Source: Isoetes taiwanensis (taxonomy: Eukaryota; Streptophyta; Lycopodiopsida; Isoetales; Isoetaceae). From it: a stretch of 64,000 nt of DNA. The notes beneath the pieces were generated by a model that did no database searches, was not told the origin of the DNA, and worked only from the letters and a program-made list of their open reading frames with translations. This document shows positions 1 through 11,500 of this stretch, one piece after another (positions within the stretch are counted from its first letter, which is position 1; every line of letters begins with the position of its first letter). Where the stretch lies: NCBI GenBank assembly GCA_021234155.1, contig JAJEKV010000078.1, positions 3,344,978 to 3,408,977 of the forward strand, in the 5' to 3' direction. The position numbers were made by a program, and so were the translations under genes.

Positions 1-534
1 GAATGTATTAATGACAATGTTGTTAAGTAATGCCAAAAATCCGTGACGTTTAAAAAACGTTTTTTAAGATTTTTTGAAGATTTTTAAAATTTTTGGAAAA
101 AATCTTTAAAAACGTATTTTATATAAAATACGTTAAAAATCTTTAAAATCCTTAAAAATCTTTAAAAATCCTTAAAAATCTTTAGACTGTGATTTTTTTA
201 TCGAAATATATGTTATTCTTGAACTTATTTATCTTTGTATATAGAATTCTTATATATCTTAACCTCTAAAATAATGTTTTTTCTGAACTTTCTTAAGAGT
301 CGCATGGCAAAATAGCTATGATATCTTTGTACTTGAACTTAATAGTTTCTAATAGCAGCATAAGCTTCTGATTTATTTGTTGGTATGCTACGCCTTGATA
401 GCAAATATGTCCAATAAAGCAGTGCAAAGAATGTACAATTTTGTTTTTTGGCCGTACCAAATCATAAAAATCCTTTAAAAAACGTGAAGATTTTTATAGA
501 GGTACTTTAAAAATAAAAAACGGGTTTTTAACAT
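1..534. other. AT-rich non-coding stretch with short A/T repeats
   Basis: No gene is visible. Positions 60-190 are built from repeats of a CTTAAAAATC-like unit, with a 22-bp perfect palindrome at 112-133 centred on TATATA and ending in ACGT on both sides. The stretch stops at the junction with a LINE fragment near 535. It may be part of a further decayed repeat, but no family is recognisable. Confidence 0.6.
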
Positions 535-1015
535 CTCTCGAGACCAAGCTCCTCATGTTCGTGAGTTTCCACCACAAAAATAACATCCCACGATTCGAGA
601 ATGTCATATAGTAGAGCTCTTTTCAAATACTTTACCGTTGACATTCCATGTACAAAACCTGATGGTCATGAGTCTCTATTCTAAGATAACTACCTTCCCC
701 TTCCTCCAAAAAGCCCTTTTTAGCACTCTGCCTAGCCTCCTTCATTTTTGTATTTCCTCCTTCGCTGCAAAAATTGTGCCCGAGTGAGATCATCATTAAT
801 CCATATGTTCTCGCCCTTCAATAATGCATGTTTTTGCATGACTTGCATTTTAGCTTCCTCATTAGCAAATTTAACCACAATATTATGAGTGCCAAAATCC
901 TTTTTTCCTATCCGATATGCATTTACCACACCTCCTCTTGGCAAGTGTTGCAATTGATGTGAAATAAACTCATCAACATCCAATTCAAGATTTTCCTCTT
1001 CTTTTCCGGGTAATC
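535..1015 (-). mobile_element. LINE copy D: 5'-truncated fragment (ORF1 end and endonuclease start)
   Basis: On the minus strand, 732-983 encodes an 83-aa piece with HNIVVKFANEEAK and GENIWINDDLT. The second motif is shared with ORF1 of copy A (KIWINDDLT near 4460). The line continues at about 540-680 with a frame-broken CTWNVNG and a DVIFLVETHEHEE-like stretch, the usual start of an APE endonuclease (ORF2). The fragment begins directly at the GA run at 1016 and is cut near 535 by unrelated AT-rich DNA. It is non-functional. Same family as copies A-C. Confidence 0.75.
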
Positions 1016-1043
1016 CAGAGAGAGAGAAAGAGAGAGAGAGAGA
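1016..1043. repeat. (GA)n microsatellite between LINE copies A and D
   Basis: About 28 bp of GA with one AA interruption. On one side it meets the pentanucleotide tail of LINE copy A, on the other the truncated 5' end of copy D. Confidence 0.95.
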
Positions 1044-1079
1044 AATGAAATGAAATGAAATGAAATGTTGTATTTATTA

Positions 1080-1107
1080 CGTCTGTAGACCACCAGGTCT
1101 ATAGACG
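1080..1107 (-). other. 3'-terminal stem-loop of LINE copy A
   Basis: In the sense orientation the sequence pairs CGTCT with AGACG and TAGACC with GGTCTA around a TGGT loop. It sits about 15 nt before the (CATTT)n tail. Equivalent hairpins occur at 15541-15569 (copy B) and 20864-20895 (copy C). In LINEs of the stringent type such a 3' hairpin is the reverse transcriptase recognition site; that role here is inferred. Confidence 0.75.
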
Positions 1108-1143
1108 ATCAATGTACATATTCAACGTTATAAAAGATATCCT

Positions 1144-4100
1144 CTAATGCATCTTAGACAAGAATGCATTAAACTCTTCCCCATCTCTCGATCTTGTACT
1201 TATCTCAATCCCCGAGTATGACGGGCACCTTACGATGACATGTAATTCATCTTCTACTTCTCCCATATTGCATACTTTGCAAAATCTCAATTCATGGGGA
1301 ATATTACTCCAACGTCCTACTTCAACCCCAAGCCTATGGGAGCTAAGCCGCATCCTCGCTTATCATCCATGCGGCGCCAAAAGACACACCCTCCTTGAGG
1401 TATTTGGCCTCTTGGAGTGGGATTTATATCTTGTCTATAGAAATGTTTTTTTGTCTCCTGACTCTCCAAACTTCTTCTAACGAGGTGCTCATGCACCCAC
1501 TCTTTAGATTGCCCTTATTCTCAATGTATACCATGAATGTCCATCCCCCACTTCCTCATCCATTCCCTAATATCCTCGAAAGTACCATCCCTTGTCTCTT
1601 GTTTCTTCTAATGCTAGCCTTGGTAAGCTATCTTCCGGCATATCAAATAGCAACTTAGAGAGATATGTAAGCTGTTACGATAGGGCTTCGGCCTCTAGTG
1701 GCATCATGCCACACTCTACAAGCAAAGATATCATATGGAGTTTGAGCTTTAGTACCCAATTACGTTCTCAAGAACTTCTTCGCACTTTCTCAACCTTTTT
1801 CCGTGATTCTACGAGATAATCCCGCCCCCCATACTTCACACCCATAGAGCAAAACTGCTTTTGGACCAGCACTCGATATAATGTAATGCCAAAGCTAAAG
1901 TCCCATATTTCGCTTTTTCCACTTTTACGCCAAGATGCTATATAGTGCTTTCAGGCCTCCATTTACTCTATGCTCAACAAATAGAGTTCCAAATATGCCC
2001 TTGTCCACATGTATCCCTAGATACTTATATGAGGTGACAATTTCCACAGGTTCTCCATGATAGAGGAATTTAAGATGATCTACTTTATTTGTCCCAAATA
2101 CCATCATCTTAGTCTTTGACATATTTACCCTCATACTTTTCTCGCTCACGAAATGTGCCAACATCTAAATGCTTCGCATGCCTTCCATCGAATCGGGAAA
2201 GAAGAACAACATCATCAGCATATAAGAGCAAATGAACCATGCATCTAAACAATGGGGTCCCCTCCCGCCATATTCGGACATCCAAGCCTGCAGTTGGTCT
2301 ATGAATAGGCCAAATAGTGTGGGCGACAATGGGCACCCTTGCTTCACTCCAATATTACTTTCTACCACATCTCACATTGCTCAATGTAGGGGATGATAGC
2401 TGTACCAAAACTTTATCATAAAGTATCTTCACCGCATATCTAAGCTCAATTGGTACCCCTAGGGCCTCCATTTTCTCCCATAAATTACTACGAGATACCG
2501 TGGTCAAATGCCTTAGCATAATCAACAAAAAGAGCATAAAGGGTTTTTCTTACCCTTAACCGAATCAACCATAGCTCGCGCAAAGTAACCAAATGATCAA
2601 CTGTAGATCTTTTTGGTCTAAAGCCCCGCCCGTCCGATTGGCTCTAACATTATGTTTTTCAGCCCGTGTGCTCAATTTACAATTCAAAGATAGCAAACAA
2701 AATAATTTGGCATATAAACTACTAACCAGAATCATTCGGTAATTTCCAGGATCATTCTCATCTCCAGCTTTATGCAAGGGGATAACTCTGTTCAGCTGCC
2801 AAGTGCGAGGAAACCCTTTGCGCAAAACATTGTTAAATAATGACAACAATGCAACATGTATTGAGTTACCTGCCCATTTGAACATTTTTCAGCCACCACC
2901 CCAATTGAATCACCCGCTTTCCCGCTGGCAAGATGACTTAACCCTTCTTCTAAGTCTTCCAAATCAAAGCACCACCTACATCCTGTAAGTCAATATTACC
3001 GACATTGGCCTCCGGCATGTGATACAGCTTACGCACTTGGCTTACTAAAGCCATGGTTTCCAGGTGGGTCTCCTGCTTCATCTTAGGCTTAAGCTCATTC
3101 CAGAATTTTTTGGGATCTGCTATAGTGTCACGGATCAGCTCCTCGCCAGACTTTTTCTTTTTTGATTTCGTGAGTGCAAAATATTCTTTCTTTAATCTCG
3201 CCTATCTTCCCCTTGCCTTTGGCTTAAATGCCTCTCTTTTTGCTCTACAAGACGATCAAACCAACTATTGCATGGCAACCCCTTCATCTTTCTCAAGGTG
3301 GAGACAAAACAATCAGTGGCAACATCTAGAACTAACTCTGCAATCTTGTCACTTAATTTATCAGTGTCGCTGGGCCAATTTGTTGTGGAGGCTCTTGCCT
3401 CACACTTCTTCATATAGCTTTCCACTTTATGATATTTCATACGTATGCGAGGCTTAGAGACACAACGTGCCTGGTGGCATGTATAATTCTTGGTGCTTAA
3501 CACAAACCGTTATCGATTGTATGATCTGAGATCTTTTCCATCTCTTCCCCTATAGACATATGTAACACCTGTTCTGCAAACTGGGATGTAGCAAGAACGA
3601 GATCAACAACACTTGCATTTCTGCATGTGCACTTACCTGTACCTGGAAACCTCTGTGTGCCATTATAAACCAATAAATCAAGCCCACGCACATATTAAGC
3701 ACATGGTTGCCTTGAGGTGTAGGCCATCTTATTCTATCCGTCCGTGGTTCTACTCCATCCTTCCCGGGGATACTTCCTTATCATCAAGCATCTCAACCCA
3801 TACGGGATCCCTTCCATGCTAGCGATAGTTTGCTTGTTTGGTAGCAATGCTCCCGTTGAAATCTCCTAATAAGAGAACATCACCATCCGGCAAAGAATGA
3901 AAGCACATCCCGTTCTAAGCTAGAAAAGGGGTCATCCCGATCCGTGGTCTCGAGTCATAAATCGTGATTCTCTCGGGCGGAAAGTAACATCCCGCCACAA
4001 AGATCTTACCTTTCCGCCTTGTAACTCCACCCGGATATGCCGCAATGATCCTCTTTCATTCATTATTTTCACCGGTGTTTCATGCCCCGACCTTACATAG

Positions 4101-4330
4101 CATGCAATCCCCGCCATGTCCTTTTTAGCGCCCGACCTTTTATTGTGCCAAACTAGTGCAACAAGTTGTAAACCCATGTATGTCCGTAAACCTTTTTCTT
4201 CATTTTCACAAGTTTCTAAGAAGAACAAAACATCTACATTTGAAAATAGATCATCTACTACATCTATTTTATAATCGACTAATAGAATTTATGTTCCAAC
4301 ACATTATCCTAGTGGTCTCAAATACCTATG
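1144..4330 (-). pseudogene. LINE copy A ORF2 remnant (endonuclease, RT, Cys/His knuckle)
   Basis: Fragments in different frames follow the order of a LINE ORF2. Endonuclease: FFLETCENEE (about 4210), GIACYVRSG, and CRNASVVDLVLATSQF ending at ISDHT near 3500. RT: WQLNRVIPLHKAGDE (about 2790), GVKQGCPLSPTLFGLFIDQL (about 2340), LLYADDVVLLSR (about 2210) and KYLGIHVDKG (about 2010). C-terminus: LGVEVGRWSNIPHELRFCKVC and EDELHVIVRCP (about 1250-1330), a CxxC...HxxxxC knuckle. Frameshifts separate most blocks, so no protein is made. Confidence 0.85.
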
Positions 4331-5290
4331 CATTTTCTCGGATTTTTCACCATGACCTTCCCCGCCGCCAAGACGCTTTTTTCCCCCTTGCCTTTGCTTC
4401 CTTGAGGATCTTTTTTGTTCCTTGTACTCTTGAAACCGGTTCTTAGTAAGATCATCATTGATCCAGATCTTCTTTCCCTTGAGCATGGTCTTCTTTTTCA
4501 GTATATTAATCTTGTCTTCCTTTGATCTGAATTTGACAATAATGTGACGATCCCTATCAGTTTGCTTGCCAATCCGAAATGCATCTATAATGCCTCGAAT
4601 CTATCACCGCCACATTTTCACAAAAAGCCTGAACAATGTCTTTGGTCTTTTCTCTGGTCTGTTCCGGTATGCCAATCAAACGGATGTTCAATGCTTTTTC
4701 TCTCCTTTCTTGCTCTTCTATAAAAGCTGATAATTGCTTTTGGATTCCAGAGATGTCCTTTTCTTCCCCTCTTCTACATCATCTTCGCAATTACTATCTT
4801 CACTCAAAACCTCTTGCTTGAAAGCTTCAAATTACGCTTTAATTCCCTTCTTGAACTGCTCTAATTCCATTATCATATTGTGTTTGACATTTCTCCACTA
4901 CGCTTGCACATGAGCTAACAAGAAAGATTTCAAATCACTTACCATGTTTTGGACAGAGGCCTCCATTGATGTCTTCATAGATGTGGTTGAGAATTCCATG
5001 GCTGCCCTCATCCGCCAACGGCATCTAACAGATCTTGCTTGGTCACCTTGTACCCTCGGGGCCGGGGGTTTTTCTCTGGAGCTTCCGATTACGTGGAGGA
5101 AAAACCAGGTTCCCTGTTTTCTTGATTCCTCCCCCCCTGCTCCGGTACCTGAGTCTGATGACGACCCAGCATCCTCGGTTCCCTCTTTTTTGTTTCTCCA
5201 GTCCCTACGATCCGTTTCTTTTTTGCCATTTGTCCTACTACCCGCTATCCTCGTACACAGTCCCGAAAAATGCCAATTACAGACTGTCAA
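4304..5290 (-). pseudogene. LINE copy A ORF1 remnant
   Basis: Two open pieces remain. 4898-5290 encodes 130 aa rich in charged residues and ends in a helical stretch (SVQNMVSDLKSFLLAHVQ). 4304-4486 encodes a basic C-terminal piece with KIWINDDLTKNRF, shared with copy D. The region between them, 4500-4900, is off-frame. The layout resembles LINE ORF1 proteins: low-complexity start, coiled coil, RRM-like core, basic tail. The RRM assignment is inferred from position, not shown. No zinc knuckle is visible. Confidence 0.6.
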
Positions 5291-5451
5291 ACTGAATCAA
5301 AAGTATTGATGTTATACACCGTTGGAAAGATCTCGAAATAAGCTTTCCAACGAGCCCAACCCCTCAAGTTGCAACTCGACACCGTTTGTGAGGAGCTATG
5401 GCTTTCTCGGTTACGCTGCAGCCGAAAACCCTAGCGTCTAGCGTCTTCACT

Positions 5452-5505
5452 TCGAGAGAGAGAGAGTGGGAGGGGGGGGGGGGAGGGGGAGGAGAGAGAG
5501 AGAGA
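5452..5505. repeat. (GA)n / G-rich purine tract at the 5' side of LINE A
   Basis: GA dinucleotides interrupted by a G11-type run. It separates the 5' end of LINE A from the start of an LTR at 5506. Confidence 0.9.
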
Positions 5506-6076
5506 TGGAGCGAGCATGGGGAGTGGTCCACCTGAATGGGTTTGAGAATTATGGCTAATCTAATGTAAATATTCCTCTATGATTCTCAATAATACATGTA
5601 GAAGAGGCATAGAAGGATATATTATAAACCATGGAAAAAGATCTATGCAACAAGGTTTATGGAAATTATATGAAGGGGCAAATTATTTACAAAGGTTACT
5701 TATTATGGAAGAAAGGGGTCGTGACAACCAATAAAAAGTCAACAAGGGCAAAGACACGAAAATATTAAGGGGCTTTAAACGTGTGCACAAAAAGGTATTC
5801 CTATTCTAAGGAAAATGCCTAATTTTATGGAGGAAAGGTTATTGCCTTTTTAAAGAGGCAACGACGTTCTATCTATCTATCTATCTATCTATCTATAAGG
5901 AGCGGAACTAGAGCAGAGAAGCATCGAAAATCAGTTAGCAACCAATACAAGCGGACTCCAGCGACTAAGATGGCTACTGCTTGCGGATTCCACTTACAGT
6001 TTTGAACATTCTTCCTTGGATTCATGGATCGGCTCCTATCTCGGTAGATCCCGACCAACGGATATTTTTTCATAAT
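5506..6076 (+). repeat. 5' LTR of the gag-only element
   Basis: Starts TGGAGCGAGCA and ends TTTTTTCATAAT, matching 7593-8107 along nearly its whole length. At 5869-5898, where the 3' LTR has a TATATAAG box, this copy has a (CTAT)n microsatellite instead, so its own promoter is probably altered. Confidence 0.85.
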
Positions 6077-6349
6077 CCTTCCCGCGTACATGATTACTTA
6101 TCTGAAACTTGAAGCTTGCATCTAAAGTTTGAATCTATCTTCTGTCCCCAATTGAAAGCTTGGTTGCCATCTGCTGGGAATAGAGAGGTCAGCTTGGCAA
6201 GCCTAAAACCTTTTGTGAGAGTTTGAGCAGTTTCTACTTGGAGTAGAATGAAAGCTCAATAAGGCATGATCGGTTTCAACTTGGAGTAGGATGAAAGTTC
6301 AACAAGCCTTTACTCAAGATAAGGCATATCCCATTCGAAGTGGACCCAG

Positions 6350-7071
6350 GTTGGGTGGAAGAATCTTGCTCTTATCAATCTGTGGAATAAGACTCCTAAG
6401 ATAAACACGTGGGAGAGTTTTAGGAAAGCATTTGAATCGCATTACCTTCCTTCTAACTATCAACTGAGCTAAAAAGAGCATGGATCACCTAAAACAACAA
6501 GAAAAGAAAAACGATTCAGTCTTACACCTCGAAGTTTACCCATTTGGCAGCATTAGTAAGGAATTTGGATGGGGATGAGCTTCTACGAAAATATGTCAAC
6601 GGATGTAAAGATGACGTATATGCAGAAATGGAAATCCTGAATCCCAAAGATTTAGATGGGGCTATAAAGATGGCATCTGCAGTGGAAAGGAAGATGGATC
6701 CCAAAATGCGAAAGTTAGATAATTGGGACGAGGATACTTTTGAAGAAGAGAGTAAAAAGAAAGAGAAGAAAAATAGGAATAAAGATTCCGACAGAAAGTT
6801 TAAAGGAAAAAGGTACAACGGAGAGAGCAATGGGTCTGAAAGAAGGCAAGGGGAAATCAACTCGTCAAATAAAAAGAATGAGCTAAAGAGAGGTTGTTTT
6901 AGATGTGGAGAAAGGCATTTCATTAGGAATTGTCCTTTTGGAGAAGGGGAAGTGATAAAAGCTGAGCCTCCTAAATCCCAGCATACAACTCGAATGAACA
7001 CTTTAGAGGCACCTAAGTCTGTGGAGCAAATAGCCGAGACCTCAAAGGCGGGAGAGGAAGGAAAAAGGTAA
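6350..7071 (+). pseudogene. Ty3/gypsy-type gag remnant with CCHC-like knuckle
   Basis: The open part, 6544-7071 (175 aa), has a helical capsid-like start (LDGDELLRKYVNGCKDD), a long Lys/Glu-rich linker and the knuckle CFRCGERHFIRNC. A canonical retroviral knuckle is CX2CX4HX4C; here the spacing is CX2CX3HX4C, one residue short, so zinc binding is doubtful. Upstream (about 6390-6540) other frames carry SFRKAFESHYLPSNYQL, typical of the retrotransposon gag domain, but with a stop and a frameshift. The gag is therefore broken. Family placement rests on these motifs only. Confidence 0.65.
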
Positions 7072-7279
7072 GCTTCCACGATGAGGAGCGAAAACTGCCA
7101 CCAAGGAGAAGAGATGGCTACAAATTGGAACTCTGGGATAAACAATTGGTGAGTTCTCTTCTGGAGAGATTACGGAAACTTTTAAGTGAAAAATCTTTAT
7201 TGGGAATAAAAAGTAGGATTTTTAAAGTTGATTTTCTTTATTTGGAATAAAGAATAGATACTTTGATGTGTATATCCAT

Positions 7280-7460
7280 GGTAGATTAGTGAGTATGATT
7301 GCAATGTAGCAGGCTTGAACATGGTATACTAGATGTGAATGCCTCTTGGTAGACTAGTAATTGTGTCTGCAGCACAATTGGCTTGAACAAGAGAGCATAA
7401 GATGTATACTTTTGAAGACTAGTAATTGTCGTTGCAACACAATTGACTTGACAAAAGTTG
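7280..7460 (+). repeat. Short tandem repeats (~62 bp, three diverged copies)
   Basis: An AGACTAGTAATTGT...CACAATTG...CTTGA unit occurs at about 7344 and 7408, and a more diverged copy (TAGATTAGTGAG...GGCTTGAACA) at about 7284. They lie between gag and the 3' LTR. Confidence 0.6.
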
Positions 7461-7592
7461 CATTCATACCTTGAGGTACGAGGGGTATTTGGTACTGTGG
7501 AAGTACAAGAATATCCATAATAATTTTTGAGTTGTGCAGGAATAAGAAATCTCTAGAGACTTGTTGATCGTGCGAGAAGGGATGGATAGATA

Positions 7593-8107
7593 TGGAGCGA
7601 GCACGGGGGAGAAATATGGCTAATCTAATGTAAATATTCCTCCTATGATTCCCAATAATACATGTAGAAGGAGCGTAGAAAAATGTATTATAAGCCATGG
7701 AAAAAGATCTACGCAAGAAGATTTATGGAAATTATATGGAGGGGCAAATTATTTACAAAAAAGAAAGGGGTCGTGACAACCAATAAAAAATCAACAAGGG
7801 CAAAGACACGAAAATATTAAGGAGCTTTAAACGTGTACACAAAAAGGTATTCCTATTCTAAGGAAAATGCCTATTTTTATGAAGGAAAGGTTATTGCCTT
7901 TTTAAAAAGGCAATGACGTTATATAAGGAACGGAACTGGAGCAGAGAAGCATCGAAAATCAGTTAGCTACCAATACAAGAGGACTCCAGCGACTAAGACG
8001 GCTACTGCTTGTGGATTCCGCTTACAGTTTTGAGCATTCTTCCTTGGATTCATGGATCGGCTCCTATCTCTCGTAGATCCCGACCATCAATGATATTTTC
8101 TCATAAT
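7593..8107 (+). repeat. 3' LTR of the gag-only element
   Basis: Matches 5506-6076 with scattered substitutions and small indels. It keeps a TATATAAGG box at 7920-7928 and ends CTCATAAT. The divergence between the LTRs implies an old insertion. Confidence 0.85.
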
Positions 8108-10790
8108 TTCGAGAGGTGAGAGATTATGAGAGATGGGTGAGAGTGGAAAAACCCAACTCTCACCTTGAGAGATGATTCGCCCCTAACAGCCGTTAGGAGC
8201 GTTTCCATTAACCACTAACTTAACAACCCCCTAAAATTATGTCGCCTGAAAATCATGACCGAAAACTTTCCCTCGTCGAAATTCTAGGGCGCCATTTTCC
8301 CCTGTTTCTTGGTCTTCAATGCCGCGCAAATCCTTGAATTCCCCCTAATTCTTCTATCCGCGTTACTGATTTCTAGTCTAGAGGTATTTCTCAGCCCGTG
8401 CAATCCTTATTAATTCATTTCAAATCAATCTTACATTGTTCTGATATCAAATTCTATTAGAACAGATATTGTTTCTTGGTTGATTAGCTTGAATTCTATA
8501 GAGTCCAATGTCTAAGGCAACTAGATGCGCCCCCGCCGAAGAAGCAAAGAACCCTTTGTGCCTCCTCAAGATCGAGAAAATGGTTCCAAGGAGGACCTGA
8601 AAGATGATGTACCAGATTTCAATGAATGTGGACTTGGAGACAAATTCGAGCCAATTGTAACAACAAAAGAGCCAAAGGAAAGGAGATGTAAGTGAGTTCT
8701 CAGCGAAATCCAAGCACCTGCCAGTATTGTAAGTGAATCTTCTCAGCCCGATAATTCAATAGCTCTTGTTGTTTAAGAAAAAGAAAATCCCAAGCAAATT
8801 GACACAAGGAATAGGAAGGCTCCAGTCCAATGAATAGATCGGGGTGTTTCCACCTTCCGAACCGACCGAATGAGATGAAATTGGTTACTAATGGTAGTCC
8901 GAATCTTTCTAATGCATAGTGGAGAGAAATTCTAGATAAATTACAGCCAATTGTTGATGGATTAGTGGAAGTCGCAACCAAGAACAAATGGGATAAACTA
9001 CGAGCAAAATTCAAGGATGAGAAAGAGGCTTCTAGTCATACGGGTTCGTGAGCCTTCCAGTTTGGCGATGGTATGAAAGAATGGAAGAAGTCAAGTATGG
9101 AGTGACATCGATAACCCCATTCCAGTGGGCTGGGATGATGGGGAATTTGGAAATGAAGCTTTTGAGGCAAAGATATTTACACACTAACTTTTCTCGACAG
9201 GTTTCTATGAGACAGCTTGGATCTGATGTTTGCTTTTCGATGTTCCTTTTTGTGAGTATTGAAGACATTCCCAATGTCAATGTGAACATAGACAATTTAG
9301 GAAGCCCAAGAATGCATGAAATGCCAAACAATCAACTCCAACAGTAACAAACACAGATTCCTCCAGCCCCGGATCTGCAAAGATGCAATCAACCCGAGTA
9401 TGTGAAAAACCTCATCGGAAGAAAGAAGTCCAAAGTTTGCGATTCATAAAGACATTGCTATTGGAATTTCACAAATGGCAAGCACTTTTGGAGACACTGA
9501 AGTGAAGAAATTGGATTTCATGAAGGAAGAAACCGCAAAGAAACCGAATTGGTAAGGGAATCGGAGACTATTCGATTCGCAAATAGTTTGAGGATTGGTC
9601 TTTAATCTATGGCAAAGAATGACTCGAGCATATGTCGATGACAAAGGACACACTTCTTGAAATTGCCAAACCGGGGCGGCCAAGAACAAAGAATAAAGGT
9701 ATGATTTTCACTTTCCTACATTCTGTTATACCCTTTTTTTGCAACTGTCTCAAATTGGTTAACTGTCTTAATATTCAACGATTGGTACTTCAATCTAGGC
9801 ATATAGATATCGTAGCATATATCATTAAATGCTAGTCTTGTCAATTTGCCTCATTTAAAGATCCCTTCTACCCACAAGCCATTCATTAAAAAATGGCACC
9901 AAAGCGTCCAAGGAGTTCTCTCACCCTCAGTAAGTTGTCTTCCCTCTTCTTCTTCCAAGAGTACTCCCTTGAAGAGTATTCTTCCCCTGTTGATTCTTCT
10001 GAAGCCTCCCACGAGACTTCAGAATCGGAGGAGAATTATTACTCTGGGTATTCTTCTTGGCCGGATACTTCTACAGAAGAAGTTGATGAGGAGTCCTCAT
10101 CTTCTAGTATGTCGGCCCCTCCTCCTCCTCCATCTCATCCTGCAAATCCTCCACCTCCTCCTGTCGAAGAACATCAGGATTCCTCACCTACCATCGAAGA
10201 GAAAAGTGAAGAAGTCGGGTTGTCACCACAACTCATCACAATGGGCGCTGATGAGATTTTTAGAGATGGGAGTAATTGTGAAAGCCGAGGTCTTGGCTTG
10301 GGCTGAAACCTAGCCTTTGAAGCAGAAAGCCCATGTGGAGTGTGTGTACATGCAGCATCAAGGGAAATGGGCGTTGCATGAAGTCAAAATGGTCACACAA
10401 ACCTGTGAGCTATGTGCTTAACACTAGACTTGTCCCATGATGGACCATTAAAGGGCATTTTGAAGGTTCACAAAAACAATTATATAAAATCAAGAACACA
10501 AAAATTATCCAAACCCTTTCTAGAAATTCATATATGACAGTCATGCTTCACATGAAAAATACACAAAAATGTATTGGCTCCCATTCTTGTGAGTTATGCT
10601 CTAGCAAACCCAAGGGGGTCAAGTACCAAAAGCTTCATGTTCACACAAAGTAAAACTATCTTGATGAAAAGATTTTTTTAATTTTTTTGGTTATAATCTT
10701 ATTTTTCTATACACGATACAGAGCAAGGCACAAAAAACCAAATCTCAATTCAAGCCCCCAGAAGGAAGATAGAGCAATTCAAACATGACA
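8108..10790. other. Unassigned region with small plus-strand ORFs
   Basis: Three plus-strand open stretches have codon-like character but no recognised domain. 8525-8695 is 56 aa, basic then acidic. About 8940-9347 is 99 aa from 9048 plus frame-broken upstream, with VKYGVTSITPFQWAGMMGNL. 9893-10306 is 137 aa, a Ser/Glu/Pro-rich acidic domain with PPPPP runs. Their common strand and broken frames suggest one decayed retroelement or gene, but I cannot name it. 10316-10790 shows nothing. Confidence 0.4.
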
Positions 10791-11500
10791 GGGTCAAAAC
10801 TGTCCTCTGCCTTCCAAGAACCAGTACTGGTTCCCAGAAAGTAGTTGTGATATAAAAACAACAACTTTCAGAAGGAGATCAAATTTGAGTTCAAATTTGG
10901 CATATAAGTAGTTCACGAGGTCCTCCATCCTATAAAAATATTTGTTGAGTTTGAATTTGATGTTTTGACTTTTATTTCTATTTTTAATTTTAGAGAATTT
11001 ATACAAATGGATAGCATTGCTACATATGACTCTAAGTTGTCCTCCAAAAAATCACATTATGAAAGATTAAAAGGATATGAAACCAATGCAAAAACAAGCT
11101 CGTTGAAAGAGCAAAAGATATGGTAAAAAAAAAATCAAAAACGATATCTGTGCCTGCCCATTACTGGTCCATAGTTCATTCTAAAATTGATAACATCTTT
11201 ATGTTAGTCCATTTCAAGTTGAGTTTTGGGACACGAGTAGCTCTTGGACCACTTTATTCATAAAAAATATTTGTTGTTCATTATCTTGAGGATTGTACTA
11301 GAATAGATAGCATCAATTATATTACATCTTCCATGTTTATTCTAAATTTTTGGCCTAAGTTGTGACTTTACAAAATCAAATCCTCAAAATACCTCATGTC
11401 AAGAAACCAATGCAAAAAGAACCAAGGAAAAATATGGAAAACTTTTACCATAAAAAATCAAAATAGACTGCTATCTGCAGTCCAGTTGCAGATCATCATT
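10790..11500 (+). repeat. Diverged tandem repeat, period about 345 bp
   Basis: Blocks recur in the same order about 345 bp apart: TACTGGTTCC / TACTGGTCCA (10813, 11163); a TATAAAAATATTTGTTG / CATAAAAAATATTTGTTG block (about 10930, 11260); GGATAGCATTG / AGATAGCATCA; and GAAACCAATGCAAAAA (11078, 11404). A third, weaker unit may start at about 11480. It has no coding potential. Confidence 0.55.

Larger units (their letters stand above)
1046..5451 (-). mobile_element. LINE copy A, near full length (~4.4 kb), degenerate
   Basis: Read on the minus strand the element has, in order: a presumed 5' leader (5290-5451), ORF1 remnants (4300-5290), an APE endonuclease (about 3500-4330), reverse transcriptase (about 1925-2900), a C-terminal Cys/His knuckle (1144-1353), a 3' stem-loop (1080-1107) and a (CATTT)n tail (1042-1066) running straight into (TC)n. 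Both ends abut GA/TC microsatellite (1016-1043 and 5452-5505). Many frameshifts and stops show it is dead. The clade is uncertain; it is an APE-type LINE with no RNase H seen. Confidence 0.85.
5506..8107 (+). mobile_element. Short LTR retrotransposon with gag only (TR-GAG/LARD-like)
   Basis: Two long direct repeats (5506-6076 and 7593-8107) of clearly common origin flank about 1.5 kb that carries a gag remnant with a zinc knuckle but no protease, RT, RNase H or integrase. A purine-rich GAGAAGGGATGG lies just before the second LTR and can serve as the polypurine tract. The whole element is only about 2.6 kb, so it would depend on another element for reverse transcription and integration. Ends and a target-site duplication could not be fixed exactly. 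Confidence 0.8.

Noticed and set aside
6522-7145. 207-aa minus-strand frame opposite the gag ORF
   Set aside because: It is the antisense shadow of the gag, with Ser/Phe/Leu bias coming from the complement of Lys/Glu codons; the plus strand has the zinc-knuckle motif.
9846-10313. 155-aa Leu/Ser-rich frame overlapping the 137-aa acidic frame
   Set aside because: Same DNA in another frame; neither has a recognised domain, and the acidic Ser/Glu/Pro frame is the more protein-like.
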